Of a DNA stretch of 64,000 bases, positions 53,001 through 60,625 are shown one piece after another. This DNA is from an uncultured Rhodocyclaceae bacterium. Its GTDB lineage: Bacteria; Pseudomonadota; Gammaproteobacteria; Burkholderiales; Rhodocyclaceae. Position numbers and translations under genes: made by a program. Location: contig CAKQRL010000004.1 of NCBI GenBank assembly GCA_934271525.1, positions 62,001-126,000 on the forward strand, written 5' to 3'. Positions within the stretch are counted from its first letter, which is position 1. Every line of letters starts with the position of its first letter. A model generated the notes under the pieces. That model ran no database searches, was not told the DNA's origin, and saw only the letters and a program-made list of their open reading frames with translations.

Positions 53001-53344
53001 GCGTGCATGGCGCTTTTGTGTCAGACGATGAAGTGCATCGCGTGGTGGATTATTTGAAATCCTTCGGTCCGCCGCAATATATCAACGAAGTGTTGGAAGT
53101 GCCGCAAGACGAATCAGAAAACAGCAAAGGCGATGCGGATGCCGAATCCGACCCGCTTTATGACCAAGCGGTGGATGTGGTAACCAACGCTGGACGCGTC
53201 TCTATTTCCTTGGTGCAGCGGCACTTGCGCATCGGCTACAACCGCGCCGCCCGCATTGTTGAAGCCATGGGGCGCGCAGGTTTGTTAAGCGAACCCGACC
53301 GCCGCGGTAACCGCGAAGTCATCGTCAAACAATTAATGAAATAA
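50009..53344 (+). CDS. ftsK: DNA translocase FtsK
   Basis: FtsK couples septation to chromosome segregation and dimer resolution at dif. The 1111-residue protein has four N-terminal helices (about 20-190), a long Pro/Ala/Thr/Glu-rich linker (about 210-620), and a RecA-like motor with Walker A GTTGSGKS (777-784) and Walker B VIIDELADLMM. A C-terminal gamma winged helix follows (DVVTNAGRVSISLVQRHLRIGYNRAARIVEAMG) that reads KOPS. It is longer than the 750-900 aa of many FtsK/SpoIIIE, mainly in the linker. Confidence 0.97.
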   Translation: MKKKILKTPRRTRSPRLSVRIFAFLIEMRWFFIGVAVLFLSVALWGFNKTDISWSRTGTITTIQNPAGFIGAWISDILLYTFGYSAWWLIGLFLIIIWRNIRHPGHNASWLSRSALGTGFVLLLFGSSTLESMRFYRFAGTLPSDAGGIVGTTLGSTFESLFGYSMSTIFLLLILAVGWHLFSRMSWMWLFENIGEFFEREPFIYVVTTIKNTVQKLFQRTEKTEDADNDGTPFSKNYKEADFYIGEHGEMLEETKKPAHNFAESAKSAFSNIKNAAAHLGSRFASSFTPEFASANETPLNQRSERIAPTLNTFNSFKTPAPSFSNEAMESAATSDAAFTNNAAFESVDENEPQTFKSPLQPLFHWAGSFAAKTAGALAPTPAAPPPVSDLKISLPDDDKVSISLDEPPPILKPIASALELEETFTPPTPDEITLGIGPTSISQKAVKKTPPLYLFKEQRETTTENAETTASPFVILEEFKSVPTNPTPPAAEVEDVFEVPFPSLQTQSAATAAPASAAAPTVLEKPLFSPFPELEKPDVEKLPKVEESSLPIVEETPVPLNETPIEVTPLNLDEHTTEKKTRITLDNRFGDNFYNFTPAQHHKPAPAPAPAPTLTSYAQKDFSYIPSVELLDPVKNAGMTLDGNSLRVTSQLIEQRLKEFGVSVKVVNAISGPVVTRFEIEPAVGVKGAQVVNLAKDLARALAVISIRVVETIPGKSYMALELPNPKRQMVQLKDIICSRAFENSPSLLTVSLGKDIGGVPTIANLAKMPHLLVAGTTGSGKSVGVNAMILSILYKAEPSEVRLIMVDPKMLELSVYEGIPHLLTPVVTDMKQAANALSWCVAEMERRYKLMSAIGVRNIDGLNHKIIEAEMRAKPLNNPFSLTPESPEALEKLPYIVVIIDELADLMMVVGKKVEELIARLAQKARAAGIHLILATQRPSVDVITGLIKANIPTRIAFQVSSKIDSRTILEQMGAEALLGQGDMLYLAPGTGTPQRVHGAFVSDDEVHRVVDYLKSFGPPQYINEVLEVPQDESENSKGDADAESDPLYDQAVDVVTNAGRVSISLVQRHLRIGYNRAARIVEAMGRAGLLSEPDRRGNREVIVKQLMK

Positions 53345-53346
53345 AG

Positions 53347-53381
53347 TTATCCACAAAATCTGTGGATAACTTTGTGAATAA
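53347..53381. promoter_or_regulatory. Cluster of three perfect DnaA boxes
   Basis: TTATCCACA (53347-53355), its reverse complement TGTGGATAA (53361-53369) and TGTGAATAA (53373-53381) each match TTATNCACA. The first two form a palindrome. A fourth box TGTGAATAA is at 53540-53548. This 373-bp non-coding gap between ftsK and pgeF also holds A/T-rich runs. It could be a DnaA-titration or replication-control site, or less likely an origin. Confidence 0.6.
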
Positions 53382-53427
53382 CTTTGCAATTCACCCAAAA
53401 AAACCTTAAAAATCAAAAAGAAAATAC

Positions 53428-53455
53428 AACCTGCCTAAAAACTAGGCAGGTTTTT
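53428..53455 (+). terminator. Rho-independent terminator of ftsK
   Basis: AACCTGCCTA and TAGGCAGGTT form a 10-bp perfect stem with an AAAAC loop-type gap, followed by Ts. It is a classical terminator 84 bp past the ftsK stop and is unrelated to the repeat family. Confidence 0.9.
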
Positions 53456-53539
53456 AAATAATTGATTTTAAAAGTATTTTTTCTTTAAAAAAGCACTTGA
53501 CAATTCCAAAAAACTATCCATCTTTTGAAAGCCACAATG

Positions 53540-53548
53540 TGTGAATAA
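53540..53548. promoter_or_regulatory. Fourth DnaA box
   Basis: TGTGAATAA, reverse complement TTATTCACA, a perfect match to TTATNCACA, 160 bp from the triple cluster. Confidence 0.5.
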
Positions 53549-53576
53549 GTTTCCCAAAAAAACAAAAAAAAGAAAG

Positions 53577-53588
53577 GTTTACCGTGGA
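53577..53588. repeat. Single repeat arm in the ftsK-pgeF gap
   Basis: GTTTACCGTGGA, perfect, preceded by AAAGG. A/T-rich sequence lies to its left but no matching left arm. Confidence 0.9.
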
Positions 53589-53669
53589 AAAACGCTTTTT
53601 TTTGGCATTTTTTTAAAGATAGAAAAAACGAGAAACATTGGGCGGCAATTATTCCAACTTGTGCGATTT

Positions 53670-53709
53670 TCCACGGTAAACTTAAAAAAATTTTGAAGTT
53701 GACCGTGGA
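53670..53709. repeat. Inverted repeat pair 18 (short, 40 bp)
   Basis: Arms TCCACGGTAAAC (53670-53681) and GTTGACCGTGGA (53698-53709); the core is shortened to 16 bp. It ends 8 bp before the pgeF start, so it may affect pgeF translation. Confidence 0.9.
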
Positions 53710-53717
53710 AAAAAGCG

Positions 53718-54404
53718 ATGAAAAAAATCAATTGTTTTAATAGCAATATTTTGGCGTTTCAAACGAACATTATTGATGGCAATTTGGCAACGCACACGGG
53801 CGATGATTTAAAAAACGTTTTTGAAAATCGCCAGCGCCTGCAAGAAACTTTTCAAAAAAATTCGCCAAAAAACATTCTCTCTGAACCTTTGTGGCTTAAT
53901 CAAAATCACGGAATTCAAGTAACCGATTCGCAACATTTTGATAGCCATTCCGATGCCATTATTTCTTCTGAAAAAAACAAAATTTTGGCGATTTTAACAG
54001 CCGATTGTTTGCCGATTTTATTGGTTGGCAAACTGCAAATTGCGGCAATTCACGCGGGTTGGCGCGGGTTGGCTGGCGGCATTGTGGAAAATACTTTTGC
54101 GCATTTCAAAGAATCGCCTGCCGATTGCCGCGTTTTTTTGGGCGTTTGCATTCAACCTTGTTGTTTTGAAGTCGGCATTGACGTTTTAAAAGCCTTCAAA
54201 GGATTTGAATCGGCATTTTCCACGGTCAACCAAAATTTTTTTTTAAATTTGCAAGAAGTTGCTGCATTAAAACTATTCAAAATTGGTGTTTTAAAAGAAA
54301 ATATTTTTAAAGAAACAACGTGCACCGCTTGCGATTCCCGTTTTTTCTCTTATCGCCAAACCAAAACCGTTGGGCGACAGGCAACATTGATTTGTCAAAC
54401 CTAA
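53718..54404 (+). CDS. pgeF: Purine nucleoside phosphorylase / peptidoglycan editing factor (YfiH, laccase domain)
   Basis: A 228-residue multicopper-polyphenol-oxidoreductase-fold protein (formerly laccase). Family members phosphorolyse or deaminate purine nucleosides and edit peptidoglycan precursors. The metal ligands are visible: His in NQNHG, Cys in TADCLPILL, His in IHAGWRGLAGG. A perfect repeat arm in frame encodes Ser168-Thr-Val-Asn171 in a region between conserved blocks. The cell location is cytosolic. Confidence 0.92.
   Translation: MKKINCFNSNILAFQTNIIDGNLATHTGDDLKNVFENRQRLQETFQKNSPKNILSEPLWLNQNHGIQVTDSQHFDSHSDAIISSEKNKILAILTADCLPILLVGKLQIAAIHAGWRGLAGGIVENTFAHFKESPADCRVFLGVCIQPCCFEVGIDVLKAFKGFESAFSTVNQNFFLNLQEVAALKLFKIGVLKENIFKETTCTACDSRFFSYRQTKTVGRQATLICQT
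54219..54230. repeat. Single repeat arm inside pgeF
   Basis: TCCACGGTCAAC, perfect, followed by CAAAATTTTTTTTT much as in the pairs, and read in frame as Ser-Thr-Val-Asn. The second arm is missing. Confidence 0.9.
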
Positions 54405-54413
54405 AAAATTTTG

Positions 54414-54442
54414 TTGCATTGCAAAAAATGTTTTCATACAAT
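54414..54442 (+). promoter_or_regulatory. Likely promoter of the rnfB-nifJ-rnf operon
   Basis: -35 TTGCAT (54414-54419) and -10 TACAAT (54437-54442), spacing 17 bp, just after the pgeF stop. The predicted leader is about 187 nt, with nothing recognised in it. Confidence 0.6.
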
Positions 54443-54635
54443 GCGCAAACTTGCCGTTTTGTAGGCTCTTTACCAACAACAAAATGGCTCTGGCATCTGT
54501 TCGAACCAGCTCACAAGGCTTGGGATGCATCGTTTTTTAGTGTCATCAAAAAACGGCACGCCTTGTGGAAGTTTTTGTGTAAGCCTTGTGAAACCTTTTC
54601 GCCAAAGCGTTTTGGCGGATAAAGTTGGAGTTTGT

Positions 54636-55511
54636 ATGGATGTTTCTGGCCTGTTGATTGCCGCTGGCTTTATGGCGACATTAGGAATCGCCTTGGCCGC
54701 ATTGTTGGCATTTGCCAATAAAAAATTATTCGTATTTGAAGATCCGCGCATTGATGAAGTGGAGCAAATGCTGCCCAATTCCAATTGCGGTGCGTGCGGT
54801 TGCGCGGGTTGCAGAGCTTTTTCTGAAAAAGTCGTCTCTGGCGAATTGCCACCTGCCCAATGCACTGTTTCTTCCCCTGACCAAGTCAAAAGCATTGCTT
54901 TGTATTTGGGCGTTGGTTTGGGCGAAATTGAAAAACGCGTGGCGCGTTTGGCGTGCGCAGGCGGCAGACACGTGGCTTATTTGAGAGCGCGTTATTCTGG
55001 TTACAATTCTTGTCGTGCAGCGCATGTGGTATCCGGCGGCGGCAAAGAATGCGCTTGGGGTTGCCTAGGTTTAGCCGATTGTATGAATGTGTGCGATTTT
55101 GGCGCCATTCATATGGATATCCACGGTCTGCCCGTTGTGGATCCCGATAAATGCACCGCCTGCAATGATTGCGTGGAAGTCTGCCCCAAAGGTTTGTTTT
55201 CCTTACAACCCATTTCCCACAAATTGTGGGTGGCGTGCAAAAATCAAGCCGATGGTCAAACGGCGGAAAAAGCCTGTGAAGTGGCTTGCACGGCGTGCGG
55301 CAAATGCGTGGCTGACTCCAAAGAAAATGTGATGAGTTTGGAAAACAATTTGGCAACGGTTCACTACGAATTGAATGCCTTAACCGAAAAGAAAGCCATT
55401 GACCGCTGCCCCACTGGCGCCATCGTTTGGTATGAAAAACCCAATCGCCCAATTCGCGGCGTATTAGCCAAAAAAATTCTGCGCAATGGTGCTTTGCCGC
55501 TTTTGCATTAA
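54636..55511 (+). CDS. rnfB: Rnf electron transport complex subunit B
   Basis: RnfB takes electrons from reduced ferredoxin for the ion-pumping Rnf complex (ferredoxin:NAD+ oxidoreductase). The 291-residue protein has an N-terminal anchor (about 5-27), an Fe-S cluster motif C51-x2-C54-x4-C59, two [4Fe-4S] ferredoxin motifs starting C173 (CTACNDCVEVC) and C218 (CTACGKC), and a final Cys in DRCPTGAI. It is longer than E. coli RnfB/RsxB (192) and resembles the longer form of anaerobes. GGAG lies before ATG 54636. Confidence 0.95.
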   Translation: MDVSGLLIAAGFMATLGIALAALLAFANKKLFVFEDPRIDEVEQMLPNSNCGACGCAGCRAFSEKVVSGELPPAQCTVSSPDQVKSIALYLGVGLGEIEKRVARLACAGGRHVAYLRARYSGYNSCRAAHVVSGGGKECAWGCLGLADCMNVCDFGAIHMDIHGLPVVDPDKCTACNDCVEVCPKGLFSLQPISHKLWVACKNQADGQTAEKACEVACTACGKCVADSKENVMSLENNLATVHYELNALTEKKAIDRCPTGAIVWYEKPNRPIRGVLAKKILRNGALPLLH

Positions 55512-55534
55512 ACCGATTTTTTAGGAGAGTTTGA

Positions 55535-58500
55535 ATGTCTATCAACAAAAAACCTTTTCAATCTGTTGCTGCTTTGGAAATGCAAACCGAGGATATGCGC
55601 GTTAAAAACAATGTGAAATACCCGGGCGTGCGCGATGCAGTAGATGGCAACACCGCAGTTATTCACGTTGAGCGTGAAGCATCAGATGCCGCTGGCGCTT
55701 ATCCCATTACGCCTTCAACCCAAATGGGCGAATATTGGGCAGAAGCTGTGGCACAAGGACATTTGAATGTTTCCGACCATCCTTTGATTTTTGTGGAGCC
55801 TGAATCCGAACACGCGGCAGCGGCTGTAACGGCGGGGATGTCCATGAGCGGCTTGCGCGCCACCAACTTTTCTTCGGCGCAAGGCATTGCTTTTATGCAC
55901 GAATCGCTTTACGGCGCGGTGGGCAAACGCTTGCCTTATGTTTTAAATATGGGTTGCCGCGCCATCACCAAAGCTTCTTTAAATGTGCACTGCAGCCACG
56001 ATGATTATCACTGTGTGGATGACACCGGTTTTATTCAAGTGATGGCGAAAAACGCCACCGAAGCGGCGGATTTGAATTTAATTGCCCGCAAAGTGGCGGA
56101 ACTCTCTTTAACGCCTGCGATTGTTGGGCAAGATGGCTTTTTAACCACCCATTTGATTGAATCGGCGCTTTTGCCTGAGCGTGAATTGGTTGCCGAATTT
56201 TTAGGTAAACCCGATGATTTAATTGATACGCCAACGCCTGCGCAAAAAATGATTTATGGCGAAAAACGCAGACGTGTGCCAGCCATTTGGGATGTGGATA
56301 TGCCGATGGTCTCCGGCGTTGTGCAAAACCAAGATGCTTATATGCAAGCTGTGGCAGGGCAACGTCCGTATTTTTTTGAACACATTGAAGGCATTACCGA
56401 ATCCTGCATGGAAGAATACTTCCAATTAACCGGTCGGCGTTACAACCGCATTGCCACTTATTTGGCAGAAGATGCGGAATATTTAATTGTCGGCATGGGG
56501 TCTATGGTGGTGCAAGCGCAAACGGTGGCGGATTATTTGCGCAAAACCCGCAAAATCAAAGTGGGTGTGGTCAATATCACTATGTTTAGACCTTTCCCGG
56601 GCGATTTGTTGGGGCATGTGATTAAAGGCAAAAAAGGCGTGGTGGTTTTGGAACGCACCGACCAACCTTTGGCAGAAGACTTGCCCTTGATGCGTGAGGT
56701 GCGCGCCACTGTTTCAAAATGTGTGGAAAATTCTGCGAGGGCGGATGGCAAAAAACCTTATGCCGATTACGCCACTTATGCGCCAAACGATTTGCCGCGT
56801 TTGTATTCTGGTTGTTTTGGTTTGGGCTCGCGCGATATGCAACCAGAAGCTTTAATTGGCGCGGTTGAAAATATGTTGCCCGATGGTGCGCAAAGAAAAT
56901 TCTTTTATTTGTCCATTGATTTTGACAGAAAACCTTTGAATCCCAAAGACGAAGTGCATCAGCAAGAATTGCATGCGGCGTATCCGCGCATTAAAGAACT
57001 CGCCGTGCGTGGGTCAGAAAACCCCAATTTGTTGCCCAAAGGCGCCATCACCGTGCGCATGCATTCGGTTGGCGGTTGGGGCGCAATTACCACAGGTAAA
57101 AACCTTGCCGTCACTTTATTTGAATTGTTGGGTTACGACATCAAGGCCAACCCCAAATACGGCTCGGAGAAAAAAGGGCAACCCACCACTTATTATTTAT
57201 CCGTGGCACCTGAACCCATTCGCATCAATTGTGAATACGTTTATGTGGATGTGGTTTTGTCCCCCGACCCCAATGTGTTTGGGCATTCCAATCCGTTATC
57301 GGGTTTGAAAAAAGGTGGCGTGTTTATTATTCAATCCAATTTGGGCGAACAAACTTGGGGCAGTTTTCCGCTTTGGGCGCAAAAATTCATTGTGGATAAT
57401 GAAATTCGCGTTTTCTATTTGGATGCTTTTCAAATTGCGCGCGAAGAAGCCGGCACGCCTGAGTTGCAACTGCGCATGCAAGGCAATGCTTTCCAAGGTG
57501 CGTTTTTTGCCGCCAGCTCCGTGATGAAAGATGCCGATTTGAATCAAGAGCGTTTGTTTGAAGCGGTGAAAAAACAACTCCAAGACAAATTTGGCAAAAA
57601 AGGCCAAAACGTGGTGGAAAATAATTTAAAAGTGGTTCACCGTGGATTTTCTGAATTGCATGAAATCACCAACGAAGTTTTGGGTTCAACGCCTTTGCAT
57701 TCTGCATCTGCTGATTTGGGATTGCCCATTATGTTGCGCGATGTGCCTGCTATGAATTCCGGTGAAACTGCCGATGTGCATCGTTTTTGGGAACAAACCG
57801 GCCATTTTTACGCCACGGGCAAAGGCTCTGATAATTTGGTGGATCCTTTCATTGGTATGTCCATGATGCCTGCTGCCACCGGCATTTTCCGCGATATGAC
57901 GGGCATTCGCTTTGAACATCCTTTGTGGAAAGCCGAAAACTGCACCGCTTGTGGCAATTGTTACACCGCTTGCCCGGATTCTGCCATTCCGGGTTTGGTG
58001 TCCAGCGTGCAAGGCGTTTTTGATACCGTGGTCGCCAACATTGAAACATCAGGCACGCCAACGCGCTTTTTGCGCCGCGCCAGCCGCACCGTTGAAAAGA
58101 AATTGCGCGCTATGGTTAGCGGCGAACAAGCGCCCGTGCGCCGCTTGATTGATGAAGCAATTACCGCCACCATTGCAGAAGCCGAACTTCCCGACCAAGC
58201 AAAAATGACCGAAGAGTTCAACCGCTTTAAAGAAGTTTTGGGCGATTTTCAATTTTCTATTACCAAACCTTATTGGACGAATAAAGAGAAAAAAGGCAAA
58301 GGTTCGGGCGGTTTGTTTTCTATTACGGTTAATCCCATCACCTGCAAAGCTTGTGCTTTGTGCGTGGATGTGTGTGATGACGATGCTTTGGAAATGGTAA
58401 CCCAAACCGATGAAAGCACGTTGAAGTTGCGCAAAGATTGGGACTTTTGGTTGAAATTGCCCACCACGCCCAAGGAATACAACCGCATTGATTCTTTGGA

Positions 58501-60493
58501 TGAAAAAATCGGCGCTTTGGAAACTTTGTTGTTGGACAAACACAATTACCAATCCATGAGTTGCGGCGATGGCGCTTGTTTGGGTTGTGGCGAAAAAACC
58601 GCTATTCATTTATTTACCGGCACGGTAACCGCTTTAATGCAGCCGCGCGTGGCAAAATTTGTGGAACATTTAAATGAACTCATTGAAGGTTTGGAAAAAC
58701 GCGTGCGTTTGAAAGTAACAGAATCAATGGATGTGGGCGATACCCAAGCCATCATCGCCGCGGTTGATAACGCCAAAGATGGCGATTTAACGCTTTCCAA
58801 ACTCTCCGACTCTGTTTCTGCCGGCAAACCTTCCCAACCCATTGACCCGGTTTGGATGCGCACCATTGCGCAAACCTTGGAAAAATTAAAAGATTTGCGC
58901 TGGCGCTATTTGGAAGGCCCCACCAAACGCGGTCGCCGTGAAATGGGCATTGTCAATTCCACCGGTTGCACATCCGTTTGGGCATCCACTTGGCCGTATA
59001 ATCCTTACCCATTCCCATGGACTTCCCATTTGTTCCAAGATTCTCCCTCTGTTGCGATGGGTATTTTCACCGGCCATATGGCAAAAATGGCAGATGGTTT
59101 TAAAGCCGTGCGCCTTGCCGAATTGGAATTAAAAGGCGAATACTACCCCGATGTGCATGATGACTTTTTACGCCGTTTTGATTGGCAGCAATTCAACGAA
59201 GAAGAATGGTTGCTCTGCCCGCCCGTGGTTTCTATTGGTGGCGATGGCGCAATGTATGACATCGGCTTTCAAAATTTATCCCGCGCTTTAATGTCGGGTA
59301 TGCCCATTAAGGTGTTGGTGTTGGATACGCAAGTTTATTCCAACACCGGCGGGCAAGCCTGCACTTCGGGCTTTGTGGGGCAAGTCTCCGATATGGCGCC
59401 ATTTGGCGCGGCGCAACACGGCAAACAAGAAATTAGAAAAGAAATTTCTTTAATCGGTATGGCGCACCGCTCGGCATTTGTGTTGCAAAGCACCATCGCG
59501 CACGTGAATCACCTTTTGGAAGGCTTTATTGACGGTTTGAATTCCCGCCGCCCCGCTTTGTTTAACATTTATGCCGTTTGCCCACCGGAACACGGCATAG
59601 GGGATGATATCAGCGTGCAACAAAGCAAATTGGCGTGCGAAGGCCGCGCTTATCCTTTATTCCGTTATGACCCGGATGCCGGCACCACATTTAGCGAATG
59701 TTCCAGCATTGAAGGCAACCCTGCCATTGAAGCCGATTGGCCGCGCTACACCTTGCGTTATTTGGATTCCGAAAAACGCGAGCAAACCATGGAAGTGCCG
59801 ATGACCTTTGCCGATTTTGCGGTAACCGAAGGGCGTTTTGCCAAACATTTCAAACGTGCGCCTGAATCCACGTGGAATGGCAATATGATGCCGCTTGCCG
59901 ACTTTATCGCTTTGCCAAAAGACGAGCGCGAAGGGCAATTCCCGTATATTTGGATGGTGGATTCCAAAAACCAACTCGCGCGTATGATGGTCAGCCGTGA
60001 AGTTGTTTTGGCTAGTGAAGAGCGTTTGGCATTTTGGCAACAATTAAAAGATGTGGCAGGTTTTGGCAAACATTCTGCGGAAAATCCCGAAGAGGTGGCG
60101 CGTGAAATTCGCCAAGATTTGATTGCCCGCATTACCAATATGTTAAGCGGCAATGCCAATGCCGCACCAAGCACGCCGCCTGTTGCTGTTTCCGAAGCCG
60201 AGGCGGCAATGGGCAAAAGTGCTTTGGCAAGCGTGGATACTTCTTTTGATGCCGCTTATGTGGATTCGCCCGATTGCACCGCGTGCGATGAATGCATCAA
60301 CATTGCGCCCAAAGTGTTCGCTTACAACGACCAAAAACAAGCCGTGGTGATTAACGCCAAAGGCGCCAAGTTTGTGGATATTGTTAAAGCGGCTGAAAAA
60401 TGCACGGCAAGCTGCATTCATCCGGGCACGCCGTGGGATCCGTCTGAACCGAATTTGGAGAAATTAAAAGCCCGCGCGGACAAATTCAATTAA
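55535..60493 (+). CDS. nifJ: Pyruvate:ferredoxin (flavodoxin) oxidoreductase, extended and fused to a ferredoxin domain
   Basis: A 1652-residue enzyme of CoA-dependent pyruvate oxidation to acetyl-CoA, CO2 and reduced ferredoxin, with thiamine diphosphate and Fe-S clusters. In order: N-terminal PFOR domains (GAYPITPSTQMGEYW, EPESEHAAAAVTAGMSMSGLR), [4Fe-4S] motifs from C803 (CTACGNCYTAC) and C937 (CKACALCVDVC), a Cys-rich CGDGACLGCGEK, the ThDP core with GDGA (1236-1239) and SNTGGQ, and a C-terminal ferredoxin-like region with C1581-x2-C1584-x2-C1587 and C1623/C1627. Usual NifJ has about 1170-1200 residues; the extra length is a mid insertion (about 950-1150) and the tail. It lies between rnfB and rnfC. 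GGAG precedes the ATG. Confidence 0.92.
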   Translation: MSINKKPFQSVAALEMQTEDMRVKNNVKYPGVRDAVDGNTAVIHVEREASDAAGAYPITPSTQMGEYWAEAVAQGHLNVSDHPLIFVEPESEHAAAAVTAGMSMSGLRATNFSSAQGIAFMHESLYGAVGKRLPYVLNMGCRAITKASLNVHCSHDDYHCVDDTGFIQVMAKNATEAADLNLIARKVAELSLTPAIVGQDGFLTTHLIESALLPERELVAEFLGKPDDLIDTPTPAQKMIYGEKRRRVPAIWDVDMPMVSGVVQNQDAYMQAVAGQRPYFFEHIEGITESCMEEYFQLTGRRYNRIATYLAEDAEYLIVGMGSMVVQAQTVADYLRKTRKIKVGVVNITMFRPFPGDLLGHVIKGKKGVVVLERTDQPLAEDLPLMREVRATVSKCVENSARADGKKPYADYATYAPNDLPRLYSGCFGLGSRDMQPEALIGAVENMLPDGAQRKFFYLSIDFDRKPLNPKDEVHQQELHAAYPRIKELAVRGSENPNLLPKGAITVRMHSVGGWGAITTGKNLAVTLFELLGYDIKANPKYGSEKKGQPTTYYLSVAPEPIRINCEYVYVDVVLSPDPNVFGHSNPLSGLKKGGVFIIQSNLGEQTWGSFPLWAQKFIVDNEIRVFYLDAFQIAREEAGTPELQLRMQGNAFQGAFFAASSVMKDADLNQERLFEAVKKQLQDKFGKKGQNVVENNLKVVHRGFSELHEITNEVLGSTPLHSASADLGLPIMLRDVPAMNSGETADVHRFWEQTGHFYATGKGSDNLVDPFIGMSMMPAATGIFRDMTGIRFEHPLWKAENCTACGNCYTACPDSAIPGLVSSVQGVFDTVVANIETSGTPTRFLRRASRTVEKKLRAMVSGEQAPVRRLIDEAITATIAEAELPDQAKMTEEFNRFKEVLGDFQFSITKPYWTNKEKKGKGSGGLFSITVNPITCKACALCVDVCDDDALEMVTQTDESTLKLRKDWDFWLKLPTTPKEYNRIDSLDEKIGALETLLLDKHNYQSMSCGDGACLGCGEKTAIHLFTGTVTALMQPRVAKFVEHLNELIEGLEKRVRLKVTESMDVGDTQAIIAAVDNAKDGDLTLSKLSDSVSAGKPSQPIDPVWMRTIAQTLEKLKDLRWRYLEGPTKRGRREMGIVNSTGCTSVWASTWPYNPYPFPWTSHLFQDSPSVAMGIFTGHMAKMADGFKAVRLAELELKGEYYPDVHDDFLRRFDWQQFNEEEWLLCPPVVSIGGDGAMYDIGFQNLSRALMSGMPIKVLVLDTQVYSNTGGQACTSGFVGQVSDMAPFGAAQHGKQEIRKEISLIGMAHRSAFVLQSTIAHVNHLLEGFIDGLNSRRPALFNIYAVCPPEHGIGDDISVQQSKLACEGRAYPLFRYDPDAGTTFSECSSIEGNPAIEADWPRYTLRYLDSEKREQTMEVPMTFADFAVTEGRFAKHFKRAPESTWNGNMMPLADFIALPKDEREGQFPYIWMVDSKNQLARMMVSREVVLASEERLAFWQQLKDVAGFGKHSAENPEEVAREIRQDLIARITNMLSGNANAAPSTPPVAVSEAEAAMGKSALASVDTSFDAAYVDSPDCTACDECINIAPKVFAYNDQKQAVVINAKGAKFVDIVKAAEKCTASCIHPGTPWDPSEPNLEKLKARADKFN
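57635..57646. repeat. Single repeat arm inside nifJ (variant)
   Basis: GTTCACCGTGGA, a match to GTTNACCGTGGA if N may be C. Read in frame as Val701-His-Arg-Gly. Confidence 0.55.
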
Positions 60494-60530
60494 ACATTTT
60501 TGGCGATGAAACCGTGGATTTTGAAAAAAA

Positions 60531-60581
60531 TCCACGGTCAACTTAAAAAAATTTTCAAAAAAAATGGCGGTTGACCGTGGA
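60531..60581. repeat. Inverted repeat pair 19 with an extra partial arm before it
   Basis: Arms TCCACGGTCAAC (60531-60542) and GTTGACCGTGGA (60570-60581), 51 bp. An additional ACCGTGGATTTT at 60511-60522 is complementary to the left arm, so two alternative hairpins are possible: 60511-60538 or 60531-60581. It lies in the nifJ-rnfC gap within the operon. Confidence 0.92.
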
Positions 60582-60625
60582 TTTTTTAACAAAATGCGGT
60601 ATTCCCAAGCGCAAGGTTTTGCATT

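Noticed and set aside
54525..54635. N-terminal extension of rnfB
   Set aside because: RnfB proteins start near the membrane anchor, and GGAG precedes the ATG at 54636.
55130..55141. TCCACGGTCTGC in rnfB as a further repeat arm
   Set aside because: Two of the last three bases differ and the context lacks the A/T flank, so a chance match is likely.
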